Below, one piece after another: positions 24,877-32,437 of a stretch of 41,973 nt of DNA. The stretch lies in assembly GCA_003151975.1 (NCBI GenBank), contig PLZD01000024.1:108043-150015 (forward strand), read 5' to 3'. The stretch comes from Elusimicrobiota bacterium (GTDB lineage: Bacteria > Elusimicrobiota > Elusimicrobia > UBA1565 > UBA9628). The notes beneath the pieces were generated by a model. The model had not been told where the DNA came from. It saw only the letters and a list, made by a program, of their open reading frames with translations, and made no database searches. Positions within the stretch are counted from its first letter, which is position 1. Each line of letters opens with the position of its first letter. A program made the translations under genes and the position numbers.

Positions 24877-24965
24877 CTCGGGATCGGCCGGGGAGCATCC
24901 ACCTCCGGACCGTAATCCGGGGTCGCCAGGGTGAAGCCCGACTGGAAGCGGGAGCGAGGTGCGGC
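24877..24965 (+). promoter_or_regulatory. Structured 5' leader of ribA, FMN-riboswitch-like
   Basis: About 85 nt of GC-rich RNA with stems CCGGA-CCGTAA-TCCGG (24904-24919) and surrounding helices. The 3' part reads GGTCGCCAGGG..AAGCCCGACTGGAAG, which lines up with the 3' half of FMN aptamers (GGCCGAC.GT..AGTC.GGATGGGAG). It also precedes a riboflavin gene. Against this, the element is shorter than usual and the 5' half matches poorly. The Shine-Dalgarno GAGG (24956-24959) sits at its end, so folding could control translation. Confidence 0.35.
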
Positions 24966-25619
24966 ATGTCCATTAACTTCGGACTGTTCGGCGGCTTGAA
25001 TTCCCAAAACGGAAATGACGCCGTGAGCATCCGGCGTTCCGTCAAGATCCCCCTGAACCGCGGCGAAGGCACGTTCTTTTCCTTCTCAGGCCTCGCCGAC
25101 GGCAAGGAGCACATCGCCATCGGGTTCGGGGATTGGGCCGAGCAGGACGCTCCGCTGGCGCGCCTGCACTCCGAGTGCCTCACGGGCGACGTCTTCGCGT
25201 CGGGCAAGTGCGATTGCGGCGAACAGCTCAACGAGGCCGTCGACCGCATGCGCGCCGAGGGAGGACTCCTGCTCTACTTGAGGCAGGAAGGACGCAATAT
25301 CGGCCTCTACAACAAGCTGGACGCATACGAGCTCCAGCGCCAGGGCCACGACACTTACGAGGCCAACAGGCTTCTGGGCTTCCCCGACGATTCGCGGGAT
25401 TTCACCGTCGCGGCGCAGATGCTCTGCGCCTTGGGAAAAACTTCGATCCGGCTGCTCTCGAACAATCCTGAGAAGCGGAGCCAGTTATCGCGGCTCGGGA
25501 TCACCGTGGTCTCCGTCGAGAACACCGGAGTTTTCCTAAAGGAGACCAACCGATCCTACCTGGAGACCAAGGCGGTCAAAGGCGGCCATGAACTCCTGTT
25601 CGTCGGAGGCCTCGCTTGA
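24966..25619 (+). CDS. ribA: GTP cyclohydrolase II
   Basis: 217 aa. SECLTGDVFASGKCDCGEQL supplies the three zinc Cys, and LRQEGRNIGLYNKLDAY plus GFPDDSRDFT are the GTP-binding and catalytic segments. Reaction: GTP to 2,5-diamino-6-ribosylamino-pyrimidinone phosphate, first step of riboflavin/FMN/FAD synthesis, cytoplasm. It is the stand-alone RibA type, not fused to RibB, with about 25 extra N-terminal residues compared with E. coli. GAGG six nt before the ATG supports the start. It sits between two minus-strand envelope redox operons and overlaps the following GT2 gene. Confidence 0.95.
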   Translation: MSINFGLFGGLNSQNGNDAVSIRRSVKIPLNRGEGTFFSFSGLADGKEHIAIGFGDWAEQDAPLARLHSECLTGDVFASGKCDCGEQLNEAVDRMRAEGGLLLYLRQEGRNIGLYNKLDAYELQRQGHDTYEANRLLGFPDDSRDFTVAAQMLCALGKTSIRLLSNNPEKRSQLSRLGITVVSVENTGVFLKETNRSYLETKAVKGGHELLFVGGLA

Positions 25620-27037
25620 GCTCGCCTCTGCGCAGGTCCCTCATGTCGGACGGATATTTCGCGGCGATCCTCCTGCTCCTCGCGATGGCGACGACGGGGT
25701 CCTTCGCTTTCAAAGGGGCTCTGGGCTGGGCCTGCGGGATGATCTACGTGCTGTACGATACCGCCCTGCTGGCCTTTACTCTCTGGAAAGCGGCGCCTCT
25801 CCTTCATGAGGAAGCGTTGGAGCGGCGAGAGAAGCCTGCGGGTCGAGTCGGCGTCGCCGTGCTCGTCCCCGCACGCAACGAAGGGCTCGTCCTGACCGCC
25901 TGTCTCGAGGCGCTGCTTTCCCAGGACGATCCGCCCGAGGAGATCCTGGTCGTCGATGACGGGTCCACCGACGAGACCTTGCCCGAGCTTGAGTCCCGTT
26001 ACGAAATCAATTTCGAGGGGCCATGGGGCCGTTCGGCGCGGCATCCCGCGCTCGCGGTTCTAAGAAAGCGGCACTCGGGAAAGGCGCGCTCCTTGAACGA
26101 GGCATGGCCTCAAGTTTCTTCCGAGGTCGTCGTCACCATCGACGCCGACACGATCCTGGAACCGGGCGCGATCTCCGCGATGAGGCGGGCCTTCGAGGCC
26201 GAGAGCCGGTTGACGGCGGCGTGCGGGGTCATCACCCCAAAATGCCGTCCCGGCCTCGGCGCGTCTTGCCTTGAGATTTTTCAGCGATTCGAATACATCC
26301 GCGCCAACCTGGGCCGAGTCGCCTGGATGCGCTGCGGGACGCTGCTGATGGTTCCCGGCGCTTTCGCCGCCTACAGAAAGGAAGCCCTGGGCGCCGTAGG
26401 CGGCTTCAATCCGGAGAGCTTGGTCGAGGATTACGACGTGATCCATCGGATCCATCGCTGGTCGCACGAACGGCATCAGCCGGCGACGATGCGAATCATT
26501 CCCGACGCGCGGGCCGTGACCGACGCCCCGAACAACATCAAAGCTTTCCTCAAGCAGCGGCAGCGCTGGTTCGCGGGATTTCTGCAGACGCAATTCGAGA
26601 ACATGGACATGATCGGCAATCCCCGCTATGGAGCGGTCGGAACTTTCATGCTGCCGATCAAATCCGCGGACACGCTCGAGCCGATCTACGGGATTTTGTC
26701 GTACTTCCTCCTGTTGAAATTGATGCTCCTTGGAGGCAAGGCGCCTTCGTTGGCGTTGTGGATCCTGGGCCCGCAGTTGGCGCTCAACTACGCGATCCTT
26801 CTGTGGTCCATTCATTGGCACCACAAGTGGCAGGGGCGCGGGATGGGCGCGTCCGACTTTTTCCGTGCGTCGATCGCGACTCTCTTGGAGCCTTTTGGGT
26901 TTCGCCTGCTCCGGCACGTCGCGGCTCTGACGGGCTGGTTCGGCTTCCTCGAGGGCACGAGCGAGTGGACGCCTCAGCGCCCGAGCCGCTTGCAGGCCTT
27001 GAGCCGGCCGCTGCCCGTCGTCGAGCTCACGAGCTAG
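25616..27037 (+). CDS. Processive family-2 glycosyltransferase, membrane (PgaC/BcsA-like)
   Basis: 473 aa. Two N-terminal helices; a GT2 domain with VLVPARNEG, VDDGSTDE (113-120), DAD (176-178), E271-D272 and QxxRW (Q314-R-Q-R317-W318), the full set for processive synthases; then C-terminal helices. Likely makes a beta-linked exopolysaccharide such as poly-GlcNAc-like or hyaluronan/cellulose-like polymer, at the inner membrane; polymer unknown and no deacetylase or export gene is adjacent. Start TTG 25616 overlaps the ribA stop (TTGA) and has GGAGG six nt upstream. Its stop overlaps the convergent thioredoxin gene by 4 nt. Confidence 0.88.
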   Translation: MSSPLRRSLMSDGYFAAILLLLAMATTGSFAFKGALGWACGMIYVLYDTALLAFTLWKAAPLLHEEALERREKPAGRVGVAVLVPARNEGLVLTACLEALLSQDDPPEEILVVDDGSTDETLPELESRYEINFEGPWGRSARHPALAVLRKRHSGKARSLNEAWPQVSSEVVVTIDADTILEPGAISAMRRAFEAESRLTAACGVITPKCRPGLGASCLEIFQRFEYIRANLGRVAWMRCGTLLMVPGAFAAYRKEALGAVGGFNPESLVEDYDVIHRIHRWSHERHQPATMRIIPDARAVTDAPNNIKAFLKQRQRWFAGFLQTQFENMDMIGNPRYGAVGTFMLPIKSADTLEPIYGILSYFLLLKLMLLGGKAPSLALWILGPQLALNYAILLWSIHWHHKWQGRGMGASDFFRASIATLLEPFGFRLLRHVAALTGWFGFLEGTSEWTPQRPSRLQALSRPLPVVELTS

Positions 27038-27576
27038 GAATGCGAAGGCGGGCTCGCGCTCCCCGGCGGGGCTTTCTCCGGAGAACCCAGCAAGTCTTTT
27101 AATTCCTTGCGCCACGTCTTCGGATCGCGGTCGTGGAAGCCCGCGTGAACGAAGCGAATGATCCCGCCGGCGTCCACGACGAAGGATGAGGGCATCGTCT
27201 CCGGATTGTAGGCGGCGACAGCCTTCGAGTCCGGATCCCACAAGATCTCCAGCGCCGGCGATTCGAGATTGAGTTGGGACAACAGGGCACGGGCCTTGCC
27301 GGAATCCTTATCGACGTTGATCGCGATCACGCCGACTTCCTTCCCGCGCTCATCGATCGCCAATTGATTCAATTCCGGCAGCTCATCGGCGCAAGGGGCG
27401 CACCAGCTCGCCCAGAAATTGATGAGGAGGACTTTCCCTTTGTGACCGCTCAGCGCGCTTTGCTTACCGTCCCGAGAAGTCAGCGAAAAGTCGGGAGCCG
27501 CAGCGCCCACTTTCGCCGCGCGCGCTGAAGCGGCGGCGACCAAGAGCGCGATGCCGATGCAGGCCGTTCTAAGCAT
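27034..27576 (-). CDS. TlpA/ResA-like periplasmic thioredoxin
   Basis: 180 aa. Signal peptide MLRTACIGIALLVAAASARA, then a thioredoxin fold: FSLTSRDGKQSALSG, KVLLINFWASWCAPC (C59-x-x-C62), GVIAINVDKD and MPSSFVVDAGG with the cis-Pro. Role: periplasmic thiol oxidoreductase, probably reducing cytochrome haem-site cysteines or a partner protein. It is the last gene of the minus-strand unit that includes two c cytochromes, and lies 33 nt after apbE. GAGGAGG is 11 nt from the ATG, a rather long spacing. Confidence 0.92.
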   Translation of the reverse strand: MLRTACIGIALLVAAASARAAKVGAAAPDFSLTSRDGKQSALSGHKGKVLLINFWASWCAPCADELPELNQLAIDERGKEVGVIAINVDKDSGKARALLSQLNLESPALEILWDPDSKAVAAYNPETMPSSFVVDAGGIIRFVHAGFHDRDPKTWRKELKDLLGSPEKAPPGSASPPSHS

Positions 27577-27609
27577 AGAATTCAGATCCTCCTCGACCGT
27601 CCACTCATT

Positions 27610-28509
27610 TCAACGATGGCACCAGAACTCCGCTTCCTGGTCCTCCAAGAAAGCTTCCGCGCGGGAGCCGTGCAGCATCGCCATCGTGGATAGGAAGCCA
27701 GCCTCCGTGCATGTCGGCGCGGCCACCGTCACCGACCGCGGAGGACCCGCCACCGGCCGCCCCGAGCGCGGATCGAGGATGTGCGCCCGCATTTTGCCGT
27801 CGACCCGCGCGAATCGCTTCGTGCCGCCGCTGGTCGCAAGCCCCCCCTGCCGCAGGCGCACCGTCCGGCTCACGACGCCAGGCCGCTCGACGTCTTCGAT
27901 GCCGACGACCCAGAGCCTCTCGCCGCCCGCGGCGATGTCGCCGCCGAGGTTCACGAGCATGGAGATCGGAGCGGAGCTCGTCAGCAGTTGGAGGATGCGG
28001 TCGGCGGCGTATTCCTTGCAGATGCCGCCCAGATCGAGCTCCATTCCCTTGGGCACTTCGAGGAAGGGTCGCTCCCAGCGGATTTTCTGCCAACCGACGA
28101 AGGGAAGAATCTTCTCCACGTCCTCGGCCTTCACGTTTTGCGAGCTTCCGTCGAATCGCCAAATTTTTCTTAGGACGCCCGTGGTGATGTCGAAGAGACC
28201 GTCGCTCATCTCGAAACAGCTGTCGGCGTAGTCCAGCAGATGCGCCGTTTCCGCGTCGAGTTCGAGCCGCCGTCCGTCGCCGTGGTTGATTCGGGACGCC
28301 AGGCTGTCCGGCCGATACCGGCTGAATTTGCGCTCGATCCTGCGGGCCTCGCCGATCGCTATTTCGAGCAGCGTCCTGCCCTGTGCTGAGCCCTGCGTAT
28401 CCATCACGATCTCGCAGGGGCAGCCCATCGCGTCGAATTTCCCGATCAGGCAAGAATCTCCCTGGATCAGCGGATAGGCCAGACGCAGTTCGGCGCAATC
28501 CGCGATCAC
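27610..28509 (-). CDS. apbE: FAD:protein FMN transferase
   Basis: 299 aa. KFDAMGCPCEIVM, SRYRPDSLASRIN, GLFDITTGVL, ELDLGGICKEYAAD, NLGGDIAAGG and TSGGTKRF...HILDPRSGRP are the ApbE motifs in order, including the FAD-binding and metal residues. Reaction: transfers FMN from FAD to a Ser/Thr in a target motif of an extracytoplasmic protein. It starts with GTG in a GTGA overlap with the DUF3570 gene. Oddly, no signal peptide or lipobox is visible before the domain (MIADCAELRLAYPL), and no in-frame upstream start exists beyond the overlap. Confidence 0.93.
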   Translation of the reverse strand: MIADCAELRLAYPLIQGDSCLIGKFDAMGCPCEIVMDTQGSAQGRTLLEIAIGEARRIERKFSRYRPDSLASRINHGDGRRLELDAETAHLLDYADSCFEMSDGLFDITTGVLRKIWRFDGSSQNVKAEDVEKILPFVGWQKIRWERPFLEVPKGMELDLGGICKEYAADRILQLLTSSAPISMLVNLGGDIAAGGERLWVVGIEDVERPGVVSRTVRLRQGGLATSGGTKRFARVDGKMRAHILDPRSGRPVAGPPRSVTVAAPTCTEAGFLSTMAMLHGSRAEAFLEDQEAEFWCHR

Positions 28510-29801
28510 GAGCCCGCCGCAAAATCCCGGGCAAAGCGCGCCGGATCGAAATTATATTGGATTTGGAACACGGTCGCCTGCAGGGTCGGGAAGAGGTTGA
28601 ACCCTCTTTGAATACCGACGGCGGAGTCGGGGTGATTGTTCCCGCGCTGCGTGTAATACTCGAGGCGTATCGCGAAGAGCGAGCCGTTGTTGAAGGTCCA
28701 CCCGTAGCGCAGGCCGCCGGTGATCCCATTGAACTGCGCGAGACGATAATCGGCGCTGGCAAGAAGAGGCAGCGGCTGACCCGTGACCAGCCCGATGTTG
28801 AAAAAGTCGGCCGCGGACTGGTGATAGAAGCGGAAATGCGGCTCGAAGTAGCCCTGCTCGTTGAACTGCCAATGATAGTTCAGATCCACCGTATGGGAGC
28901 GGATGCCCCAGTTGTCCTCGAAAAATCGGTAGGACCCGCTGATGACGTCGTGAGAGAACACGCTGTACTTAGTCAGCCAGTACAAGCTGTTCCCGATGCG
29001 GGAGGCGGGACGTCTCTCGTAAATGCTGCCGACGGGAGCTCCGGTGACCGAGTTGACGATGCTGAGCTGCTTGTAGGGATCGGTTAGGTATCCGTTTTCG
29101 CGCGTCTGAGAAAAATTCCATTGCATCAGCGTCCGGGGATTGATCACTTGGGTGAGACCCGCCAAGAGGCCGATCACTCGCTTGTCGGCGCTGATGGCAG
29201 TGGGAGCCAGCTGAGATGACAAAGGGACGGGCACGCCGCCGTGCGGCTTGTTCGTGTCGAACTCCGGAGAAAGACCGAGCATGACCGTGGTGTTCTTCTG
29301 GTTGAAGTCCTTCGCGAGCGAGATGTTTCCTCCATATGAAAGGAAGTCGCTCTGCTTCGAGACTTCGCCGCCGATGACGCCGGTGAGGCCGAAGCCCAGC
29401 GGCTGCTTCCACGAGCCGTCGGTTCCAAAGCGGGTATCGCTGTAGTGGCTCATGGGGATCACGACGCCGGGATTGCTCGTCGTCGCATGCCCCGAAGGAC
29501 TGGTCGTCGTCACCGGCGCGCCGGGAGCCTGAGGCAGCGTTCCGATGGGAGTCGAGCCGGAGATCGAGTCCACCGTGACCATGACGCCGAGCGACCTGTC
29601 GTTGGCGAACGGCTTGGTCACGGAGACCGAAGGCTCGGTGACGTCGATGCGCCCAGACTCAGTGTAGCGCAGAAAGGACGCGTCGACATTCCAAGGCTTG
29701 GACTCGGCCGCGGCCGCCGGCGGGATGATCCCCAACAGCGCGTACGCGGCGGCCGTCGCGCGCTCTTTGATCCTGCGGAACCTTCTCTTAATTACAGCCA
29801 C
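28506..29801 (-). CDS. DUF3570 outer-membrane-type protein
   Basis: 431 aa from GTG 29801. Basic N-terminus and hydrophobic stretch ending PPAAAA form a signal peptide. The mature part is strand-rich (FLRYTESGRIDVTEPSVSV; LNYHWQFNEQGYFEPHFRFYHQ; FNNGSLFAIRLEYYTQ; terminal FQIQYNF), matching DUF3570 barrels. Residues D78-S-I-S-G-S-T84-P resemble the D-x-x-S/T-G-A-S/T FMN-attachment motif; DUF3570 proteins usually have a TGATP-type sequence here. Overlaps the DUF4266 gene by 14 nt upstream and apbE by 4 nt downstream. Confidence 0.87.
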   Translation of the reverse strand: MAVIKRRFRRIKERATAAAYALLGIIPPAAAAESKPWNVDASFLRYTESGRIDVTEPSVSVTKPFANDRSLGVMVTVDSISGSTPIGTLPQAPGAPVTTTSPSGHATTSNPGVVIPMSHYSDTRFGTDGSWKQPLGFGLTGVIGGEVSKQSDFLSYGGNISLAKDFNQKNTTVMLGLSPEFDTNKPHGGVPVPLSSQLAPTAISADKRVIGLLAGLTQVINPRTLMQWNFSQTRENGYLTDPYKQLSIVNSVTGAPVGSIYERRPASRIGNSLYWLTKYSVFSHDVISGSYRFFEDNWGIRSHTVDLNYHWQFNEQGYFEPHFRFYHQSAADFFNIGLVTGQPLPLLASADYRLAQFNGITGGLRYGWTFNNGSLFAIRLEYYTQRGNNHPDSAVGIQRGFNLFPTLQATVFQIQYNFDPARFARDFAAGS

Positions 29802-30009
29802 AGCCGCCGCCGCCGAAGCCTCGTCCGCCTTTGGAAGCTTCCCGGCTGAAGTAGATGTGGTCGTCGCACGAGGAGACCGTGGGGTTTGAGTCGAGCTGCA
29901 TCGCGGGCTCCGCCAAGGTCTCCCGTTCCCACGGCTTCACGTTGGCGCAGCCCTGCATGGCGACGCCGCCAATGAGGAGAAGCAGCGCTATCGCTCGTCG
30001 GAGCGTCAT
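29788..30009 (-). CDS. DUF4266 small lipoprotein
   Basis: 73 aa. Lipobox VAMQ-G-C gives a lipid-modified Cys, followed by ANVKPWERETLAEPAM, the DUF4266 signature, and a Gly-rich end with a C-G-C-N tail. Likely attached to the outer or inner membrane as a partner of the DUF3570 barrel; DUF4266-DUF3570-ApbE-thioredoxin order is, from memory, a recurring module. ATG overlaps the VOC gene stop (ATGA), which decides the start. Confidence 0.85.
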   Translation of the reverse strand: MTLRRAIALLLLIGGVAMQGCANVKPWERETLAEPAMQLDSNPTVSSCDDHIYFSREASKGGRGFGGGGCGCN

Positions 30010-30392
30010 CGAGGAGCCCACAAGGCGATCAGATTCTTTTCCCTGTCGAGGATCCGCTGATAGCAGCCGCGCTGTTTTCCGAGGTCGACCTTCTCGCCCA
30101 CGAGGATCGCGCCCAGTTCCTTGGCCCGCTTCACTTTGGGAGCGAGTTCGCCGACCGTGAAATAAATGAGCGGCAAGGAGAGTTCAGGCTGCGGGGTTAC
30201 GCGTTTCTCCGTTCGCCGCAATCCGCCGATGAGGCTCCCGCCGACCTGGATCATCACGTAATCCGTCTCCGGAGAATCTTCCATCTGAACGTATTTCCAG
30301 CTCAGCAGACCTTCATAAAATGACATGGCATCCCAGAGATTAGAAACGGGAAGGTCGAACCACGCGGTTTTCCCGGCGTTATCGGTCGTCAT
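30006..30392 (-). CDS. VOC (glyoxalase/bleomycin-resistance) family protein
   Basis: 128 aa. KTAWFDLPVSNLWDAMSFYEGLLSW is the usual VOC opening (beta-alpha-beta), then GGLRRTEK and the second half ending ILDREKNLIALWAPR. VOC proteins are small metal-dependent isomerases, lyases or dioxygenases; the function here is unknown. ATG 30392 has AGGA six nt upstream. No signal peptide, so cytoplasmic, unlike its operon neighbours. Confidence 0.85.
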   Translation of the reverse strand: MTTDNAGKTAWFDLPVSNLWDAMSFYEGLLSWKYVQMEDSPETDYVMIQVGGSLIGGLRRTEKRVTPQPELSLPLIYFTVGELAPKVKRAKELGAILVGEKVDLGKQRGCYQRILDREKNLIALWAPR

Positions 30393-30450
30393 CAAGAGTC
30401 CTGACTCATCTTGGCAAATTATTCAGCGCTTTGGGATTCCCGGTCGATCG

Positions 30451-31425
30451 TCAGAGGCGGACGGTGAGCCGTCCTTGAAAAGCCCAGCCGGACGGGAGAT
30501 TCGCTTCAGGCAAACCGCCGTTGTGGGCGCGGATGCCCTCGTAGAATCTTCGATCGAATTCATAAGCGGCGTCGAGTTCCAGCAGAATTTTCTTAAAGAG
30601 CCTTGTTTGAGTTCCTAAAATCCATTTCTTGTCATCGAAGAAAAGGCGGTCCGCCGTCGTCGGGCGCTGGGCGCGCAGCCATTGCTGCTGCTCCCACGCG
30701 CAGCCGCCGAAAATCCGCACCGGTTCCCACGCCTGGTAGCCCCAGTCGGCGGAAGCGTTGGTAGGGCCGTAGACGGAGGCATGGCCGCTCCAGCGAGGAG
30801 CCGGTTGGTAGCTCAACGAAGCGTAGGGCAGTCCGATCACCGCATCGAGCCCATATTGAACGGAATGATAAACGTACGCGAAACCGGGAAATGGGATGCC
30901 GTCGGCAAACGGCCGGTTATTAGAGTAAGCCAGCAAAAAGACCCATGCGTTTTTGTCGCCTGACGGCAATTGGTAATGCGCCGTGGCGCTGATCGCGGTC
31001 TCGTGAAAGCTGTGGATCAGGTCGCTCGCCGAACCCACGCTGAGGTCGAAACCGAGGCCGTGCCCATTCTCCAGCCGGCGGCGATAGCCTGCCCCGACTT
31101 CCAGGTCCCAAAGCGAGCCCGGGATGGCGATGCCCGTCTGCCCGATCAACGGAGAATTATTCGTTTGAAACTGCGCGAAACGCTGGCGCAGCGACAGAGT
31201 GTCGGAGTCTTTGTGCACGGGCACGAAATTCCCGTGGAATTCGGCGTCCGACACGCTGGGCGCCACCTCGAAGATGTGGTCGACCATCGAGCGCTGCGGA
31301 GTAAAGACCTCAAGGCCCAACGGAGGCTCCGCCGCAAACGCGGCGGCGGGCATCAAGAGAAGCCCGGCTAAAGACGCGAGACGACGGTCGCTTAGTCCGG
31401 CCAGTTCGCGCCCTGGTCGATCCAC
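30451..31425 (-). CDS. Predicted outer-membrane beta-barrel protein, paralogue B
   Basis: 324 aa from GTG 31425, the only start giving a full signal peptide (ending MPAAAFAAE); it overlaps the cytochrome gene by 34 nt. Strand-rich, with GSASD...HET, YQLP...NAWVFLLAYSNNR, PFPGFAYV, WLRAQRP and DRRFYE, matching paralogue A at 21823-22890. It lies directly after the cytochrome genes, so the two barrels each belong to a redox operon. Could be a porin-like or cytochrome-sheathing barrel; function unproven. Confidence 0.75.
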   Translation of the reverse strand: MDRPGRELAGLSDRRLASLAGLLLMPAAAFAAEPPLGLEVFTPQRSMVDHIFEVAPSVSDAEFHGNFVPVHKDSDTLSLRQRFAQFQTNNSPLIGQTGIAIPGSLWDLEVGAGYRRRLENGHGLGFDLSVGSASDLIHSFHETAISATAHYQLPSGDKNAWVFLLAYSNNRPFADGIPFPGFAYVYHSVQYGLDAVIGLPYASLSYQPAPRWSGHASVYGPTNASADWGYQAWEPVRIFGGCAWEQQQWLRAQRPTTADRLFFDDKKWILGTQTRLFKKILLELDAAYEFDRRFYEGIRAHNGGLPEANLPSGWAFQGRLTVRL

Positions 31426-31829
31426 TGCCTGATGATAGCGATCTGATCGTCGGAAAGCGGCTTCCACTTTTCGCCTTTCTTCGGCTTGGGCATCGCCTTG
31501 ATCTCTTTGTCTTCTTCGCTATCCGGCAAGGTCACCGGACCGCTGAGCAGCTTGACCAGAAGACTGTCTTTGGAATTTCCGGGGATGATGTCCTTGCCCG
31601 CCTTGCCGCCCTTGAACGCGGCGGCCTTGTCGTCGAGGAGGAGACCGCCGGCGCCATGCTTCTTGGGTTTTTTCGGGTCGAGGCTGTGGCATTTCACGCA
31701 GGATTCCTTGAAGATCGGCTGGATGTCCGCGGCGAAATCGACTTTCTTTTCGTCCCCCGCGGACGCGTGAGTCGAGGACATCAGCAAACCTAAACCAAGA
31801 ATCATTGTCGCGATGCTTGTGATCTTCAT
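31392..31829 (-). CDS. Periplasmic mono-haem cytochrome c, PSCyt1-like
   Basis: 145 aa. Signal peptide MKITSIATMILGLGLLMSSTHASA. IQPIFKESC44-V-K-C47-H48 is the haem site; GAGGLLLDDKAAAFKGG, PGNSKDSLLVKLL, an MP pair (possible axial Met) and IRQWIDQGANWPD at the end are the pattern of the planctomycete-type cytochrome c domain. Role: periplasmic electron carrier. ATGA overlap with the second cytochrome gene. Confidence 0.92.
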   Translation of the reverse strand: MKITSIATMILGLGLLMSSTHASAGDEKKVDFAADIQPIFKESCVKCHSLDPKKPKKHGAGGLLLDDKAAAFKGGKAGKDIIPGNSKDSLLVKLLSGPVTLPDSEEDKEIKAMPKPKKGEKWKPLSDDQIAIIRQWIDQGANWPD

Positions 31830-32362
31830 GCGCCACCCCTCTTGTCGAGACTTGGAACGGCGTCCCACGCCTTCTGCGGCGCGGACGGCAACGAGTCCAT
31901 ATTTTTCAAAAAAAGAACGATCTTCCACAATTGATCTTCAGTCAGCGACTCGCGAAAGGCCGGCATGCCGGTCATCCGGATGCCGTGATAGAGCTTCCAG
32001 TAGGTCTCGCCCTCATCGTCGTCCTCGACGCCGTATTTCGCCAACTGCGGAGCTTTCTGATAGAGTCCGTGCGCTATGTGCGACGCCTTGGCGTCCGCGG
32101 CGCCGTGGCAGACCGCGCAGTCGACGGCATACAGCTTGATGCCCTCGATGAGGTTGGCGTCGGTCTCGGCGACGGGATTCGGGTTCTTTGGGGCCTCGCG
32201 CGCGATGGCGGCGGCCAGCGCCTTTCTCGCGATCCACTTCTCGAGCGCCGGCGGCTGGGCGTCGGCGTTCGCGGGAAAATGGCCGGTCGCGGCGACAAGA
32301 TAAAACGCCGCGAGACCGGCTGCGACGGCGCCGATTGCGCCCACGATCATTCCTTTAACCAT
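31826..32362 (-). CDS. Membrane-anchored mono-haem cytochrome c
   Basis: 178 aa. One N-terminal helix (about residues 4-26) as anchor or signal. Y-A-V-D-C82-A-V-C85-H86 is the haem site, and GIRMTGMPAF supplies an axial Met (M133). The end QLWKIVLFLKNMDSLP is the last cytochrome helix. Starts are ambiguous: ATG 32362 or ATG 32383, with a third at 32350; I take 32362. First gene of the minus-strand redox unit, divergent from the secreted gene at 32446. Confidence 0.9.
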   Translation of the reverse strand: MVKGMIVGAIGAVAAGLAAFYLVAATGHFPANADAQPPALEKWIARKALAAAIAREAPKNPNPVAETDANLIEGIKLYAVDCAVCHGAADAKASHIAHGLYQKAPQLAKYGVEDDDEGETYWKLYHGIRMTGMPAFRESLTEDQLWKIVLFLKNMDSLPSAPQKAWDAVPSLDKRGGA

Positions 32363-32392
32363 TGGCGACGGGGAAGATATCATTTTTCCGCG

Positions 32393-32415
32393 GCGTCAAA
32401 AAGCGGGCTTGACGC
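32393..32415. repeat. Perfect 7-bp inverted repeat in a divergent promoter
   Basis: GCGTCAA (32393-32399), nine nt, TTGACGC (32409-32415). The right arm contains the -35 TTGACG of the downstream plus gene; the left arm reads TTGACG on the other strand, toward the cytochrome operon, but no good -10 follows at 17 nt there. Could be two -35 boxes, an operator or chance. Confidence 0.5.
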
Positions 32416-32437
32416 GCGGGGCAACCGGTGTTAAGCT
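32409..32437 (+). promoter_or_regulatory. Promoter TTGACG-N17-TAAGCT
   Basis: -35 TTGACG (32409-32414) and TAAGCT (32432-32437) at exactly 17 nt. The -10 ends 8 nt before ATG 32446, so the transcript is leaderless or nearly so. Confidence 0.65.

Larger units (their letters stand above)
24663..24965. other. 303-nt divergent intergenic region
   Basis: The spacer between the minus-strand envelope operon and ribA. It has no plausible gene. It holds a GGCC-rich repeat block (24793-24868), a possible promoter on the plus strand (TGGACT at 24848, TGTAAT at 24870, 16-nt spacing) and a GC-rich structured leader running to the ribA start. Confidence 0.6.

Noticed and set aside
24663-24965. tRNA or small RNA gene in the intergenic GGCC block
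   Set aside because: No cloverleaf, T-loop GTTCGA or CCA end; the palindromes fit a repeat element better.
24877-24965. Cobalamin riboswitch
   Set aside because: Lacks the conserved B12-box; the gene downstream is ribA.
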